From Spodoptera frugiperda (lineage: Eukaryota; Arthropoda; Insecta; Lepidoptera; Noctuidae): 64,000 nt of DNA. The notes beneath the pieces are model-generated. The model saw only the letters and a list, made by a program, of their open reading frames with translations. It made no database searches and was not told the DNA's origin. The stretch is from positions 2,422,001 through 2,486,000 of the forward strand of contig NC_064229.1 of assembly GCF_023101765.2 (NCBI RefSeq), written 5' to 3'. The translations under genes and the position numbers were made by a program. Positions 1 to 14,406 of the stretch are shown here, in pieces (position 1 is the stretch's first letter; every line of letters begins with the position of its first letter).

Positions 1-1011
1 AAATCTATGAAATCTGACGCAATCGTATGCAAATTAATTAATTGTATTGATGTGTGATTGATCACGTAGGAATTTTTCAAATAGATAGTCAAGGACACGA
101 AATACGTCATGAAAAAGAAATTCATTGGACTTTGTTCATAATGTTATTGTTGTTGAAATTATTTTAAAATATCGTTGAGAAAGGAGCGACTCCTTCCATT
201 ACTAGTTAGGGTAAAATTTTATTAGGTTCTAAAAAATTCATCAACACCTATTCTCTTTTCAGAGCAGCTCTTTCTCTCTTTGTTCCCTCCTGGTGGAATT
301 TTTGATTTGAAAATCTCTTAGTATATCAATTTCATACGGAAACTGGCAATGGGGACCTAATAAATGTTTATCCGATCTATTTTACCCGAACCTAAATGAC
401 CATCATACGCTATGGCTTCCTTATATTCGATATATTATGAAACGAAAACTTACAATAAACATCTGTACATACTACATTAGATATTGCACCATTTGGTCTA
501 AAACGCCACATATACATAATAAAAAATGTCCTCACGAACTTTGGACTCCATTATTTTCCAATACACTGAAAAACAAAACGAAAAGAAACTCAATACAAAC
601 TGAGTCAGACTTACACGACAGTTCTATTATTATAAACTTTATCGCCTTATCGATAAGATTTGATTCACAATTTATTGCTCATTGCGTTTTTCTCACGTAC
701 GCCAATGTACGGACTTATCTTCGAACAAGACGGAACTTTCGTACGTCGCGTTACCAACCTATAAACAAAGCGAATTATATTTCGATTATCCAATTATATG
801 TTGAAACGTGTTGATAGTAGTTTTAGATCCTTTTATATTCTACAAATGCGTGATTTTCATGTTTTAGTAAAATGAAATATACATACGAGTACATACATAT
901 ATAACCTCATGGCTGTCTCTCTTGGGGGTAGGCAGAGATGAAACAGTTAATGGCTATGATTGAAGAGTCACTAAAGCCAAGAACAAGCATGTCTTGAGTA
1001 TTTACATATGC

Positions 1012-1215
1012 ATACGTCATCACACTAATATTACAAATGTTAAAGTTTTTTGTGTGAATCTTTGTCCATTAATCACACTGGTTTCAGTGTACTGTACTGA
1101 ACGGATTTTGATGAAATTTGGTATACAAACAGGGTGTTGGGGTTGATCGGACTTAGGTGATAGGATTTTTATCCCACGGGAACGCGGAATATGCATCTGG
1201 CAGAGGCTATTAAAA
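1012..1215 (+). repeat. Retroposon with ACTGAACGGATTTTGATG core
   Basis: CTAATATTACAAATG..., CTGAACGGATTTTGATGAAA, TTTGGTATACAAACAGGGTG and TTTTTATCCCACGGGAACGC follow in order, the layout of a very common insect repeat. Confidence 0.65.
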
Positions 1216-1589
1216 ATATGGTATTAGTAGAATGTAGAATCCGTCTGTATGTTTTACTCTTTCGAAGGAAATGTTTCGTCTTCCTGATTCGAAATTATGG
1301 AGTATCTAACACGTGAATATAATTAGTTATGTATTAAGTATGTACAATATCAGTCATAATCCTAGATTCAGATGTGTAAAAAAACAAACAAGAAAAGAAG
1401 TCGGTTAATCACATTTCGTTACTTGTACATCGGGGATTTTTTATTTCTTATCTATTGAAAGGTTGTCTGTGTTTACTGACAAGGTCGCCATTTTGTTTTT
1501 TTGGTTTTAAGACTAATTGTGTAATTAATGTAGGCATTCTTAGTAGTAGTAGGTAGTATTCTAGTACTTATCATTTATTAAATTTTTTT

Positions 1590-1860
1590 TATGGAACACG
1601 CCGGTAAACTAGGATCACCTGTTGGTAAGCAATCGTCGCTGCGCTTGGACACCTGGAACACCAGAGGCGTTACAAGTACGTTGCCAGCATTTTGAGGGTT
1701 AGGAATTTAAGGGTTGTTGGGGAATCGGGGATTGGGAAGATTGGGAAGGTAGGAATTGAGCTTCCGGTAACCTCACTCACACAACGAAATACAACGCAAG
1801 CGTTGTTTCACGTCGGTTTTTGGTGAGGCCGTGGTATCACTTCGGTCGTGTTCGTGCCGA
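1590..1860 (+). repeat. Family A non-autonomous element, older copy
   Basis: It shares its length with the 44030 element, from ATGGAACACGCCGG through GGTAAGCAATCG and GTAACCTCACTCACACAACG to TTCGTGCCG. It has more substitutions and lacks the last 30 bases. Confidence 0.75.
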
Positions 1861-3020
1861 TAATGTAATATCATAATAATGTAGATATTCCATAGTTTAA
1901 CTTTACTTACAACCGATAGACGATAAGACAGGTTACGTTAATCACGTAGCTTTAATTATTATTTAAGCATAGGATTAAAGTGACTACTCCCATGATAAAT
2001 TGCTACTATCCTACTAAAAACAACATTCTTTAGTAATCCCTTTCATTGATAAACCCGTGTGTCGTGGACTTTATAATGCGGTTATCTAGTGTTTACGAGC
2101 AGTAGAAGTATTGAGCTGATTGTGATGAGGCTTTGCAAAATGAATAGATATTGTATTAGCTTTGTACGATAGTAATATGTGGTTGGCCAGTCAAGGTGAT
2201 GGACAAAGACTAAGGGCAGTAGTTATTGTAATTCTTATGATAATTTAAAAAGTATGTTGTTGATTGCAGAATAGATTTCAAAGTTGTAACAAAGTATTTT
2301 TAGAATTTTATCGTAAATTATCATTAGCGCTTCCGCCTTGATTTGCGTTTACAAATTCGAATACTACATAATTGATAGATTATGGCACAGCAAAATACAT
2401 TGCATGAAGTTCATGTGCTGTCTGAAAAGTATTGCAATGTTATGTAATACCTATATACGAAACTGAGTTTGTGAAAAGAAAATGGAAGTTTGAAAATGGT
2501 GCAATCATTTGAAGACAGATTTTTATTATCAAAAGATGTAGGAACTAAGCTATGTAATACAAAAATGAAATCGAAAACAGGAAAACACAGAATCGTACCC
2601 TACGAAATAACGATACGATTTCAAGAAACAAAGAAAATCACGAGTAATTTATTTTTGTGTTCATAATACTCAATGGTGTATATCAAAATAATCTACAACT
2701 AATTGCTTACAAAAATAGATTTAGCTTACGTAAATGGATTAATTACTACATTACACATGTGCATGACTTATGGACGAGTTAGAGGATTAAAAAGTTAAAA
2801 AACCCACCACAGATTATTATCATAAACATGCCTGAGAAGGTCGTTTCTTATCAACGCCTTATCAGTCACACGTCACAACTGATACCAGTTAATTTAGTAT
2901 CCTACATGATTACTTTTCATAATTATCAGTTCACGATCGTACCGCGATTACAAAAGAAGCCTAGTTAACAATAAAAAAAGACATTTAAAAAAATAATTGG
3001 ACGCCATTTTGTGTGATCTT

Positions 3021-3070
3021 TCGCGGTATAAAGTGAAGAAGTGACGTGAATTTAAAAATAGAATCGGTTG
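3021..3070 (+). promoter_or_regulatory. Candidate TATA promoter upstream of leader exon 1a
   Basis: TATAAA at 3027-3032 lies in the context TTTCGCGGTATAAAGTG, about 180 bases before the ATG at 3212. The window between holds several stops in all frames, as expected of a 5' UTR. No start-site data are available, so the promoter role is inferred. Confidence 0.3.
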
Positions 3071-3211
3071 TCAATTTTTTTTATTCGTTAATTTATTTTA
3101 TTTAAATTTTTGTGGCCAGTGTGTTCGTTTTTCGACTAATGAGTTTGAGTTAGTTATCGATGTGTTGCAATTATAAAAAAAGGAAGAAAAGAAAAGTGAC
3201 AGTTTATCAAG

Positions 3212-3309
3212 ATGTGTTGTGAGTTTAGTGAGAGTACTACGCCTAGTACCACTAGTTCTGAAGGATCTAGTTGGGTGGGGCGGATCATGACATTGAAAGA
3301 ATGGACACG
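3212..3309 (+). CDS. Candidate leader exon 1a (distal alternative first exon, possibly of the formin)
   Basis: An ATG at 3212, preceded in frame by TGA at 3197, opens 32 codons plus two bases (MCCEFSESTTPSTTSS... ending TLKEWT), then CG|GTAACT. The phase (two leftover bases) is again what formin exon 2 at 47022 needs, giving CGT at the junction. A TATAAA lies at 3027-3032 and the intervening 180 bases could be 5' UTR. The composition is richer and more codon-like than the surroundings. It could instead belong to another gene or be chance; a 43-kb intron would be needed. Confidence 0.35.
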
Positions 3310-4774
3310 GTAACTGTATAAACTAGGTGGTGGGATTTTTACAGCATTCTATTTAGTTTAGAAGTTTTTAACATAGCTTTTGGAGATCACTATTAACTAT
3401 AAACCATACATAAAGTATTGCTGCTTCTGACTAATAAAAAGTAGGTATTTCTGAGTAATTATCGATGACTTATTGTTTTATCAGTGTTTACCGTTTCACA
3501 AGTACGTCAATAAAATTCGACAATATTCGAAACGTGAAATTGTAGATAACGTTATGAAAAAATGCTGAAAAACGTTTTATTCTGTTTTCTAAGGTATTTC
3601 AGGAAAATCTAGAATTCCTTATAATAATATTAATGCTAAAATTTTCCTATGTCGCAATTTCCTAGTGCTGCAAATAAATTCTCAAGAAAACCTTTATTCC
3701 CATAAACAATATCAATAGAACTTACATGTCAGGAAGATTTCCAGTCGTGAGCATCGTGACTTGTATATAAACAACTTGAAAACATCATTACATAATTAAC
3801 ACACGCAACCAATATAACTTAACCTCATAACCCAACCAAACAGTTGACTACGAGAGACCAAGATATACTGGCTATTCAACCAGCATAACTTGACACCTCT
3901 TCCTAAAAGGATTCTTAGCAAAATATTATAGAATAGAGGTCTACATTAAATGGATGTACAGTTTACATGTTTTAAAATATGTGCATACTTTATTTAAACA
4001 ATAGTTTGTTAGGATGTCGCTACAGTAAATGGCGAAGCGAATAATAAGCTATAGACTAAAGATATTGCAAAATATGTATTTGTGTTTGTGTCACTGGGAC
4101 CAGTGTATGCATTTCCTTGTCAATATAATGGCGAGTGACGCCTACTTTACTTACCTTAAGTATTGATGGAAAGGTTTTGTTTACGACTAAGCTTGTGAAA
4201 TGCATTTGAAAATGTAACTTAAACTATAACTGATAGGGTCGAAAATAAGGTATATAAACTAGGCTTAACTTTCTAAAGTAAAGACTTTTTTTACATGATC
4301 TTACATGCTCTCAAAATATATTCTAAAACAACTTCAGATATTTTTATCAGCACCTATCCAAATAAAAACTTAACACCCAATCTATCAACTCTACTATCAA
4401 TCAAAACTATGAATGAATAGACATTACAACACACAGTAACATAGCGCCATTCTTCTCACATTAAACCTCATACATAATTATAGCCTATCATCTGTAAACC
4501 CTACAATTTGACCATTTATACGAACTACTTTTTTATACCAACTCTATATCAATGGTATCTATCTCTATATGGTTCGTATAATCAGCTGTCAGTGTGGGAA
4601 TGCCTTTATGTGACGTATAAGGGGGTAGTATTAGGCAATGGGAAAGTTATTCAAGGCCACGGAGTGGGGAATGTTTGGTTTGGTCTATTATGGATAGCCA
4701 AGGCTGTATGTATATGGCAAGGTTATAGTTTTTGTGCTATGGTGGGTTGAAGAGTTGAATATTTATTCAGCACT

Positions 4775-4905
4775 TTAGAATGGCTTTAGAAGCCGAGACC
4801 GTGTTCGGTACTTTGATTGGCCGGCTCCAATGAACTAACCAATCAGAGCACCGGTACCGAATGCATTCTAGTTTACCGAATCATCTCGTTAAACGTAAAA
4901 CAAAA
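4775..4905. repeat. Family F palindrome-like repeat
   Basis: TTCGGTACTTTGATTGGCCGG and its partial complement CCAATCAGAGCACCGGTACC, then CGTTAAACGTAAAACAAA. Related copies are at 49958-50095 and 33255-33345. Confidence 0.55.
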
Positions 4906-7221
4906 TTGTATTAAGGCCTCACAATTGTCAACATTGAAATTTTCATAGAAAATGAGAGTTGCAATGCATATTTGATGTTCACGTGTATCTACTTCTTTAG
5001 ATATTAAAAAGCGTGAAGTATATAAATTATAATATGTTAAACAATGAGTATGTCCAGCAAGGCCATATAATTATAGTTTCTTATCATAGGAGAGTAGTAC
5101 CTAGATAATTATTATCAATATTGAAAGTGTGCATTTCAATCAATGGATTACAAAACTCCAGTCTAATGGAAACAAGAGTAGGTACTTATACTTGACTATA
5201 TTATAATGTAATGACAAATACACGTGCTAGAAAAAACTACTAAAGTTCGCTTTCAAAGGCCGAAAACCAACAAAAATGTGCCATACACTAATATATTCAT
5301 GTGAAACAATACAGACGGAGTCGAGACGCGGGCGCAAGCGTATCAAATCGGCAAGTTTTCTCAAACGATTCGTTTTACTCGCAATACCGTTTACATAATT
5401 ACATTATATTACTAAATATTGTTTAACACCATCGATGAGTTATGAATGGAGTGATCAGCTGGAGATAACAGTATGCTAAAGCAGATTTGTTGTGGAATCA
5501 AGACACGTTTACCATATTTTATTCTGAGGTATTTGTTACTGTCACTCAAATAGATTCAGATTTACAAATGCCGAAATCTTGTCAATGTAAGCTCATATTT
5601 TTTATATCTTAAGGGCTTGTCACCTCTTTACAAATGCTGAAGACTTAGCACATGAGCCTTAACCAAAAAATATCACGATGATAAAATTAATGACATCTCT
5701 CCATTCGCTAACTACTCAGTGACGACCACAGATACTCACAAAATTCTCACGGTGCGCAGGAGTGGATGTTGTAGTGGGCCTAATGTCACACTACAACAGT
5801 AACTAATAGTGAAAGTATATAAGTTTTTGTTCGACTGACGTTTGAAATCTTTTCAATACAAACTAAAGTGGTCTCAAGGAGTCTTTTAATTTGTTATTTT
5901 TATATTGATAGGTATATCCATAGTAAGTCGAGTGTGTGTAGGCGTATGTTAAGTTTAACATTCAAGTTATAACTTGAATTTACTTAAAAGGATAATGTTG
6001 CAGAATTTTGCAGCTGCTCGGTTGAGTGTGAGATTTCTATTTTGTAAACCACTTGTATTAATTGCTGTGAGTTGTGAGTCATAATGTATGTTTAAATGAA
6101 TGATTTCTATTGCTTAATGAATGTGTACACTTAGGTATGAATAAAACTGTTAGACTTATGATGTTTAACAAGAGAAAAAGGTACTCAATTTATAAGTTAT
6201 ATTGAACTGTTTACATTGACTTAATCGAAACTAGCATTTAAAATAAGGGCCATATATATGTATGTTTATTCATCTTTACGGAAACATTCTTAATACATTA
6301 GAAACCTTATTATTCTACATTAAAGTTAAAATTCGACAACAGTATTTTTAATAATTTAGAGTAGTATAAAGTAGATACATATTAGTATAAGCGTCAAAAC
6401 ACAACATGTCAAAATCGCCCAAAATTTCCAACAGAAAAGTAAACATATAGCAATCCACAGTAAAAACATTGCAACAATATAGTTTCCACATCGCCACAAT
6501 ATATCTGACACTACTCACATTACTTGACCAACACTTCAAGTGATCTGTCACAATCGAAACTCTCGATTTTGTCTTGTCTGTCAATATGTTTGGCAAAATA
6601 CTTTGACAGACAGATCTTCATAAGTGACGAAGTTAAAAATATGTATTTTGTAAATATTAAAGAGTTGATATTGCAAGCTTAGTTTAAAAAGTACCTACAG
6701 TAGAATGTTTTTAATTTCCTCTTAACTGCTATTCGTTACAATAAGCAATAAAAACTAATACACACAAGACCTAGACTTTCAGTACTTATATTATAAACAG
6801 AACAAACATAAAGAAAAACAATTATGAACAGAACTTCATCATAACGTAAAAAGGAAGTTTATGTGTTACGCTTATATGCCTAAACAGCTTAACTGATTTT
6901 GATGACCTTAGTTACAGAGATAGATACGACAGTTAAAGGAGAAATGACTTAGAAGACATTTCACATCTGCGTAAATTATTTACTTCTACTAATTACTGTA
7001 AACAATTATACAATAACCCTAATAAGTCTACAAATATGAAGAGTTCTTCAACTCATACACACGGAAGGCTTCACATGTCAACGGCAGAGTTTCTCTAGGC
7101 ACGTGAACAAACACTAGGTCTTAGGCCAACGGGTCATAAGACAACTGGTAGCTTTCACAAACCCCCTGTATCACATCATACTGTATTATTGAAGCAATAG
7201 CATAATGAGCTACTACTTTTT

Positions 7222-7415
7222 TTAACGTTGCCCCACACTAGGATTTTCTTCTGTATCGTGAGTGTGTTTACAAACATACAAGTTCACATACACATGACAT
7301 CCAGACCCGAAACAACAATTTGTAGATCACACAAAAAGTTGCTTCGTGCGGGAATCGAACCCGCTATACGTTGCGCGGTAACCAATTGCCCTGCCACCTC
7401 GCCAACCATGCAGTC
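7222..7415 (-). repeat. tRNA-derived SINE (family B)
   Basis: On the minus strand it starts with a tRNA-like head containing an RNA polymerase III B box (GGTTCGATTCC type) and CCCGCACGAAGC, then AACAATTGTTGTTTCGGGTC-type body and a TGTGGGGCAACG end. Open frames over it are incidental. Confidence 0.78.
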
Positions 7416-8812
7416 AGTATGGTTAAATTTTATAACAATTAAGTGTAACATGTCATTGATCCTATTCCGGATGCAAATAAAAGCTTTAGTTTCTAAACTC
7501 TACCAAATTGCTGCAAAATAAAATATAATTTTTGGCATATATACTATACATCGGATGTACACGTCCTACCTACTATGACCATGGAATTTTATTGAAAATA
7601 AGACATAGAGGCGAAAAAATTAAGTATTCTAATCCTACATATACTCACAAAATTTATAAAAAATATACAATGTTATGTCATACAAAACCATTGTCAAACG
7701 CACGGAAATAATTCCAGCTAACCTTTGGTACAACAAGATAATTAATCACAATGAACTTGAACCATGTTTGGAGCCTGGGGCAAACACTAACGGTTACAAA
7801 TAAACTACGATTCCATTTAATTACTGTCACATGTAATTAAACACGTTACGTCACCCTCTCAATCGTTTTAACCGCAACGAACTTGACCTGTAATGAGAAA
7901 TTGTTAGGTTTTTTTTTTGGAATCAAGAGTATGTATTAGTGTAGTAATTGGGACAGGAAAATTGTATTTGTTTAAGGATGTTTAAAATATATTATAACTT
8001 TTTTATTTCTCTGAATTGTTTATGATGTCATGAATCTATAACTGTGGAAGCTTCCATTATTATAAACTAGGTTATACGGAGAATTATTACAGCTACGCTT
8101 TTCTAGCACTCTTTTAATTTGAAAGATCAAAGTAAAGCGGTTGAATTGATGGTTGAGAATGAGATCCAGCTCACGATGAAAATTCTAATTACAGTTAGTT
8201 AGAATAGCGTAGAAATATTCTTCTCGTTTACAGATTTATTTCAGTTTAATTTTCCTAATTTGCTATTGAAAACAAAATCTTTCGATCAGGACCACAAAAT
8301 CGAAAAATAAACACCTAACCCGTACTACCATCTTGAAAACCACGAGTCATTCTCAAAAAAAAAAACATTAACAGATTTTTTATGAAGAAACCTATCTCAT
8401 CAAAGCTGAAAAAAAAACAAAATCACATTTGACGACAACTAGACAAAAGGTTGGAACAATGACGTCACAGTTTCTTATTTGGTTGACCACTATCAGGGAC
8501 CACAATCATGTGTGATAAAAGGAAGTGTCGGTGTGATGGTATTGAGTTAGTGAGTTGGTGAGTGGCAGGAAGTCAGTGACGGCTGTGTCACGCCTTAGTT
8601 ACAGGGCTGTCTGCGGCGGTCAATGTGGTGATTGATCTGATTGTAATCGAGAAAGTGACGTCGATTGTCTAAGATATCTTATTTCGATTACTTAATGCAT
8701 TAGTGTGTTTGATTATGCTATATTTTTTAAGGTAGGCTAATGAAACTACATTTTTTTTAGAATGATGTTTAGATTGCAGTTGAAAAACGTTGGTCTTTAT
8801 TGATATTTTTCA

Positions 8813-8973
8813 GAGGAAGATCATTCAATGACTTCTTTCGCCTTGAGCGAGGCGAAAGGGATCTCGCCTCGCTCAAGGCTCAGACTCTTACTGACTAAAA
8901 ACCATCCTATTCCTTCTCTTACTCTTTGAGCCGGACTCCCGGTAAACCCGCTAGGTAGTCAGCAGCTCCGGAT
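8813..8973 (-). repeat. Family D dispersed element (copy 1)
   Basis: It shares with four other copies the blocks CAATGACTT, a GAGGCGAAAGG palindromic core, CAGACTCTTACTGAC, GAGCCGGACTCCCGGTAAAC and CAGCAGCTCCGGAT. The palindromic core (CGCCTTGAGCGAGGCGAAAG with its complement) is duplicated here. Confidence 0.7.
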
Positions 8974-11756
8974 AGTTCGCTGTATACTTATTACCACATT
9001 TTCGCCTTATATTACATGAATTTACTTTGCAAAGTAAATAGTGAAAAGATAATTTAATAAAACCTATGCATCCACACATCGATGACACTTCAATAATACA
9101 TTATCATTATTACATAAATACTCTCTACTAATCAAAATTCATCGCACTACAACTGAAACCCTAAGCAATCCTAATAAGTCACTTAAAAAACATAACCCTC
9201 CTTCTGGCGCAGTCGGGTAAAAACTTTCACCAACCCTACCTTACATAAAGGTGTGTTCAGACGGACGATTTAAAAACGCATTTACGTTTGGTCGCGATGC
9301 GTTTTGTATAATAGAAATGAGGCACGCCCTCGTATTGTTTAGTTTTCTATACCATTAGTCATAGTTAAGTGACGGCTCAACCGACTATTGACTACTGAAT
9401 GCTACTTTAAAACGCAATCGTAATTACAGTGGTAATTGTTTTTGTAAGCTTTTGTTGGTATATTTGTTAACAATATTACTGTAGTTTTCCAGAAGACTGG
9501 GCACATGTAATTATGTTGTTAAAGTTGCATGGTATGTACGGATCAAAATTATGAAATTGATGTGTGATTAAAATTAAAAAAGTCTTGCATAATACATGCA
9601 TGAATTAATAGTCCTAATCAATGAATCAATACTTAAAACTTGATCTTTATATGTGACTATGGTCAATAGACAACTTTACCAGTGTTTACTATGTTTTCTT
9701 CTGCGAATATTACCTGATATCGAACTACAATCAGTTTCAAAGCCATAAATACGTAAACATTAAAAGTTGAAACTCATTATTCTTACCGATTGTTTTCCTG
9801 GACATTTCATTGCGTATGTTTATGCGATTTCACGTAAATTGTCGATAAGATAACAAATTCAATCTTAGATCTAATTCCGTACTAATAGATTTACGCCGCC
9901 GCGCCATGTATGATGATTTCATTTGATGTTTGTTGAACAACCTGCGTAGAAATAATTAGGTACTTATTATTATAATAGGTATTTGTATTGGAAAAACCGA
10001 TTAGAAATTTCTATATTTAGTATATGTCATCATTATCATAGGGGGTGCTTTTAAACAGTTATCAGACGCATTTAATTGTTGGTTACTGTTTTGTTAGCTA
10101 CTGATGTGTATCGAAACTTCCACTACGATCAAATGTAACCGAAATATTTTATCGTTATGGAAATTTAATGTTTCCGAAAATATCTGCTACTGATTGAAAA
10201 ATATTGCATTTTAACAAAGAAATCAAAGGTTTAGAGCTACCTATTCGATTAATCGAGTATTATATCTAAATGTATAGTTATGTTTAATTATCTACTACTT
10301 TATAGTTTGTTCACAAGCATATCGATTACAATTCCATCGACGTAAGCGTGGTGTTACATAGAAATATGATTATCTTTGTATGTTTTTATAAGCTCATCCT
10401 GTTTATGATGAAAGATACACTATGCACTTATTTTTATATTTATTCAACCATATGGGTGATAGTGAGTATAGTTCTCTAAGAAAAGGAGGATCCTCCGACC
10501 AGGCGAGGTGATCGTGTCTGGCGGGCTTTCTGCCCAACTGTTGTTTGTTGGGATTTTCTATCCATGTTTATTTTTTCTGCTGAGACCACACAGTTTATTA
10601 ATTTGTAGAAACCCTTAGATATTAGTCATGTGTCAATACATTTGTAAATGGGTACATTGCCATTATCTTCTAACAAGGAAAACGAAACAGTCCCATTCAT
10701 TGGCTGCCAAAAGCGACGCTAGCGCGTGCGTCCGTTCTGCGTACTACATAAATTAATGGCAGTATTGTTGTTGTGATTGAATTAGCTTTGGCTTTGTTTG
10801 TTGAGCTGCAGGTCGATCAATTGTCCTTCTGGAGGTCAAAAGTGCATAAAATAATACTTTAACAGATGAATTTTGTACTATTATCAGCTTACTGTCAGTA
10901 TGCAAAGCTTTTCAATAGTTAATGGTACTTATTTAAATTCATTCTTTTGTTTAGTTCTGCTTTGGTCAATGAAAGTGTACTTTAAAGCACTTTCATGAAT
11001 GTTTTAATTATTAAACATGATCAAATGTTGGTCGATTTGTGATTTGAACTTGTGATCTAGCTCTTCGATGTACCTAGTCAATATTTTGTCAAATTGAAAA
11101 AGAACTCTACAAAAGAACTTAATATAATTTCAACTATTCCAAGTACATTAAGACTTTATCATCTACTTTTTTCAGTAACCAGCCAAATATTGCACCATAC
11201 ACATAGACAGACAGTCAGTAACACTCCTCTTATGTCATACAACCCAGTACATATGTAGTACATATATTACTACATAATGTATGTTATTGCGTCTGTCTGT
11301 CTCAGTATGGGCTGCTGTTAATTGTGTGCTAATATAATTTGTTTTGCGTATCATTGCGGAGGTGGCTATGGAGGTCGGGCAGTATTCATTATTTATTGCA
11401 ATTGTTTATTTCATTGAAATTGAAAGTGTGAATGTTTTAATGGAATTTTAACTGTTTTTCCTAGCTATTTGTATGGTTTTGTACATATGAGTCTTAATTA
11501 CACAACTTTACATCAATGTTTCTTTCAATATGTAATAATAAAATAACACAGAACAAAAAACTAAAACAAAACCTTTTACTTTTTATCGATACTTACCGAA
11601 TTTATAGATAAAGGATTGATAAAATGAAGCACATGTGTGTTATGCATGAATTTTTCATTGTACATAAGGTATAATCATTATTGAGACAGTTTCATAAAAC
11701 AAATGTATATAAAAAGCCAGATTCATAAAAAAATATGACCTTAACAACCTTAGCCA

Positions 11757-11880
11757 AGCTTCAGACTACCACAGATGGGGTCCAGTAGGCTCTGGCTCGA
11801 AAAGCAGGAATAGGAATGGGGTGGTTGTTAGCCAGTAAGAGCCTGACGGGAGACGTCATTGGTTGATTTTCCCCTTCAGA
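11757..11880 (+). repeat. Family D dispersed element (copy 2)
   Basis: Blocks GGCTCTGGCTCGAAAAGCAG, GGGGTGGTTGTTAGCCAGTA and GAGCCTGACGGGAGACGTCA, then TTGATTTTCCCC. The GAGGCGAGAG core is deleted. Confidence 0.65.
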
Positions 11881-12617
11881 AGAAACCCTTAAAATACGCT
11901 ATTGCTTACACTCTTAAATAACAAGCCTCATATCTATTATGGAAGGTCTCTTACCTACAATAAAAACTCAAGGGATTTGCGTGTCAAGAGTCCAAAGAAA
12001 ATACAAAAACATAATTCCCAAAGTGACTTTTAAGTCAACATTAAGTAACATTTAAGTTACAAAGTGACAACTCAACTTGATACCAAATGGTACTAAGCAG
12101 AGGTAGAACTCTGCTTACCCAACATTGTTAAACAATAAGTTGACTTAAACTAACTTAACTATGTTTGATGTAACTCACTAAGTTAACAGGAAGTACTACA
12201 TAATTGCCGCTTTGTGTCAAGTTATAGTTAAGTTGTGTTTAAGTTGATAGTGAATGTAGGTTTGATCAAAGTATTATGTGATGTTACTTAGTGTAGGGTC
12301 TCGATTCCTGAGTCGTGTAAATGTTTTTGAAAAGATTTTCATGTTGATAAACTGTTTGTTCTACTCGCGTCATAGATTATCGTCATACTAGGTTTTATTA
12401 CATATTGTAGGTAAAAATAAATGTATGTTTTGTAAATGACACTGAAAAATCAATATATTCACAAAAAAGTTCATTGTCTTATATAGATAAGATAGTTGAA
12501 GAAGGATAAGCGTTTTGCAAAAACTTCAATATTTTTGTAGCGTTTTCCTGTAAAAATGTATCTATGTGCATATTTGCTCACTAAGAATTCCAAAAGAAAG
12601 ATTACAAACCAAATTGA

Positions 12618-12778
12618 CAGCACGGTTGGTGGGATGGCTACTGTGCAACATGTAGCGGGTTCGATTCCCGCAAAGAGCAGCGCCTTGTGTGATCGATCAA
12701 TTGTTGTTTCAGGTCTGCGTGTTATAAATGTATGTGACATTGTGTTATTGAAACAAGAGAAAATCCTAGCGTTGCGTT
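12618..12778 (+). repeat. tRNA-derived SINE (family B), internally shortened
   Basis: The B box GGGTTCGATTCCCGC lies at about 12656-12670, followed by the GTGTGATCGATCAATTGTTG body and an AGAGAAAATCCTAGCG end. The usual middle part with GTATGTTTGTAAACGC is deleted. Confidence 0.75.
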
Positions 12779-14406
12779 ATTTTTTCTGTCTGATCGTCAT
12801 TTGTCTAAGTTTCCATGAACTCTCCTCGTACACCAATACTATTCCCAAAAGGGGAGACATTGCAATTATGGAGGGGGAGGGGAACAGTAACTCACTGATT
12901 TGATGATTGCAGTCCACTTGCATCCGTTGCCTTCCTGATCACACCACTTAGTGTTACGTCACCTGAGACGATGATGGAGTGACCTGATCTTGAGTCGTGG
13001 CCTTCTTTCTTATGTCATCTTAGGATGGAATGGTGATTAATGAAAACTAGATGAAGTTAACAATCTGACATTTTCGTGGTCAATGATTTGTGGTATTTTG
13101 ACCAATGTCAATCCATTCCTTAAGGAAATGATCCAGAGACAGTAGTTTCCGATAATAATTAGTTATAGTAAACACAGTCCTCTTTCAATCAGCTGTTTAT
13201 ATTTAGAAATTTAAAATTTCAATCGTGTTCTGAAATTATCTTTTTTTTTAAGTATGTAAGCTGATCTCTTAAGTAGGTGTAATAAAATTTAACATTTTTG
13301 GACAGTTTTCTACCTAACCCTCTCAAAGTTCAACACACACATTTCTATTAAAACTATCCAATTCAAAATACAAAACTACACTTTAATGGAGTGACCAACC
13401 TTGACACGAGACACAATCCATATCTATGTCATAAGAACACTAAACGTATGTAAATTAAATGTGCGGGTACAAAGTGGCCACCTACGAGAGAAATCTCTCC
13501 CATTGACCCACTAGGCGACGTAGTGTTATTAAAATTTTACGGGATTTCAAACTGTGCATGGAAAAGGCGTGGAAGTTTATGGAAGTAGCATGTTTATTAT
13601 ATAGATGTTAAGGTTTATTTTATTGTTGTAAATTGGCCCTAATGACTACTTAAAAACTGTGGTTTAATGTAAAATTATTACTTAATTCTTGTCGTCAACT
13701 GATCAACAGATTAATTATTCTCTAATAATATCTTGTGATTTATTTCGTTGCGGGATTTAAGGCAGTCATTCATGTGTTGTGATACCCAGATGGTTGAGCG
13801 AGCGATATATGTATAGCTCATTGGAATCTGGATTAGAATAAAATATTATTTAAGCTGGAATCAGAACCACAACAGCTATAAAAGCTACTATAAATATGAT
13901 GAGGACAGGACTCTGAATGTTCGTGTTCTTAGGTCGCTTTAATAGCTAATCTTTTTTAGTTTTTACAAAATCAAAAGTACCAACAACTTTAAAATCGAAA
14001 TGAATGACTCTTAACACTTCCTAATAAGTAAAACTTAATTACAAAACCTTTCCTATCCAAAACTATTTAAATACTCCATTTAAAGGGCAAAGAAAGATAT
14101 TCTTAAAGCAATTTGACTCACTTTAATTTACCCATTAAGTGACTAAAAATTTCCCATGAAACACTATCCAATTTACCTTATCTAACTATTACCCCATAGG
14201 AATTTCTCTGGCCCCATTTTGGGTCCCCATACTCTATGGGATTCCTACTGAGTTACGCCATAGTAGTCACAGTGCGATGAACCTTTTTTATGGTGTTATC
14301 AAACAAAGTGAAGTTACCATTGCGTGATAGACCATGAACTATGGTCTATGGTGTGTGCTATGAATAATTTAATGGTAGATTCATTTGTTACCCAAAGGGA
14401 TACTAT

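Larger units (their letters stand above)
1..3000. other. Non-coding AT-rich flank or intron
   Basis: Apart from the repeats at 1012-1215 and 1590-1860 I see no gene. The 125-codon frame at 437-814 has no family features and AT-driven composition. Confidence 0.6.
3310..8812. other. Non-coding, probable intron
   Basis: It holds family F (4775) and a family B SINE (7222). A GC-richer stretch at 8520-8670 has no ORF. Nothing else is recognisable. Confidence 0.6.

Noticed and set aside
437..814. 125-codon ORF on the plus strand
   Set aside because: AT-driven composition, no recognisable domain, no splice or promoter context; consistent with chance.
7340..7415. tRNA gene (also at 12640, 15670, 47905, 48210)
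   Set aside because: These have B boxes and tRNA-like heads but are joined to SINE bodies and recur in the window, so they are SINEs and not tRNA genes.
7228..7521. ORFs overlapping SINEs (also 12471-12903, 15639-15947, 37039-37422, 48095-48443)
   Set aside because: Their peptides repeat the same SINE translation (RPETTI, GIEPA), so they are not genes. The 48189-48443 frame includes real exon 3 only by overlap.
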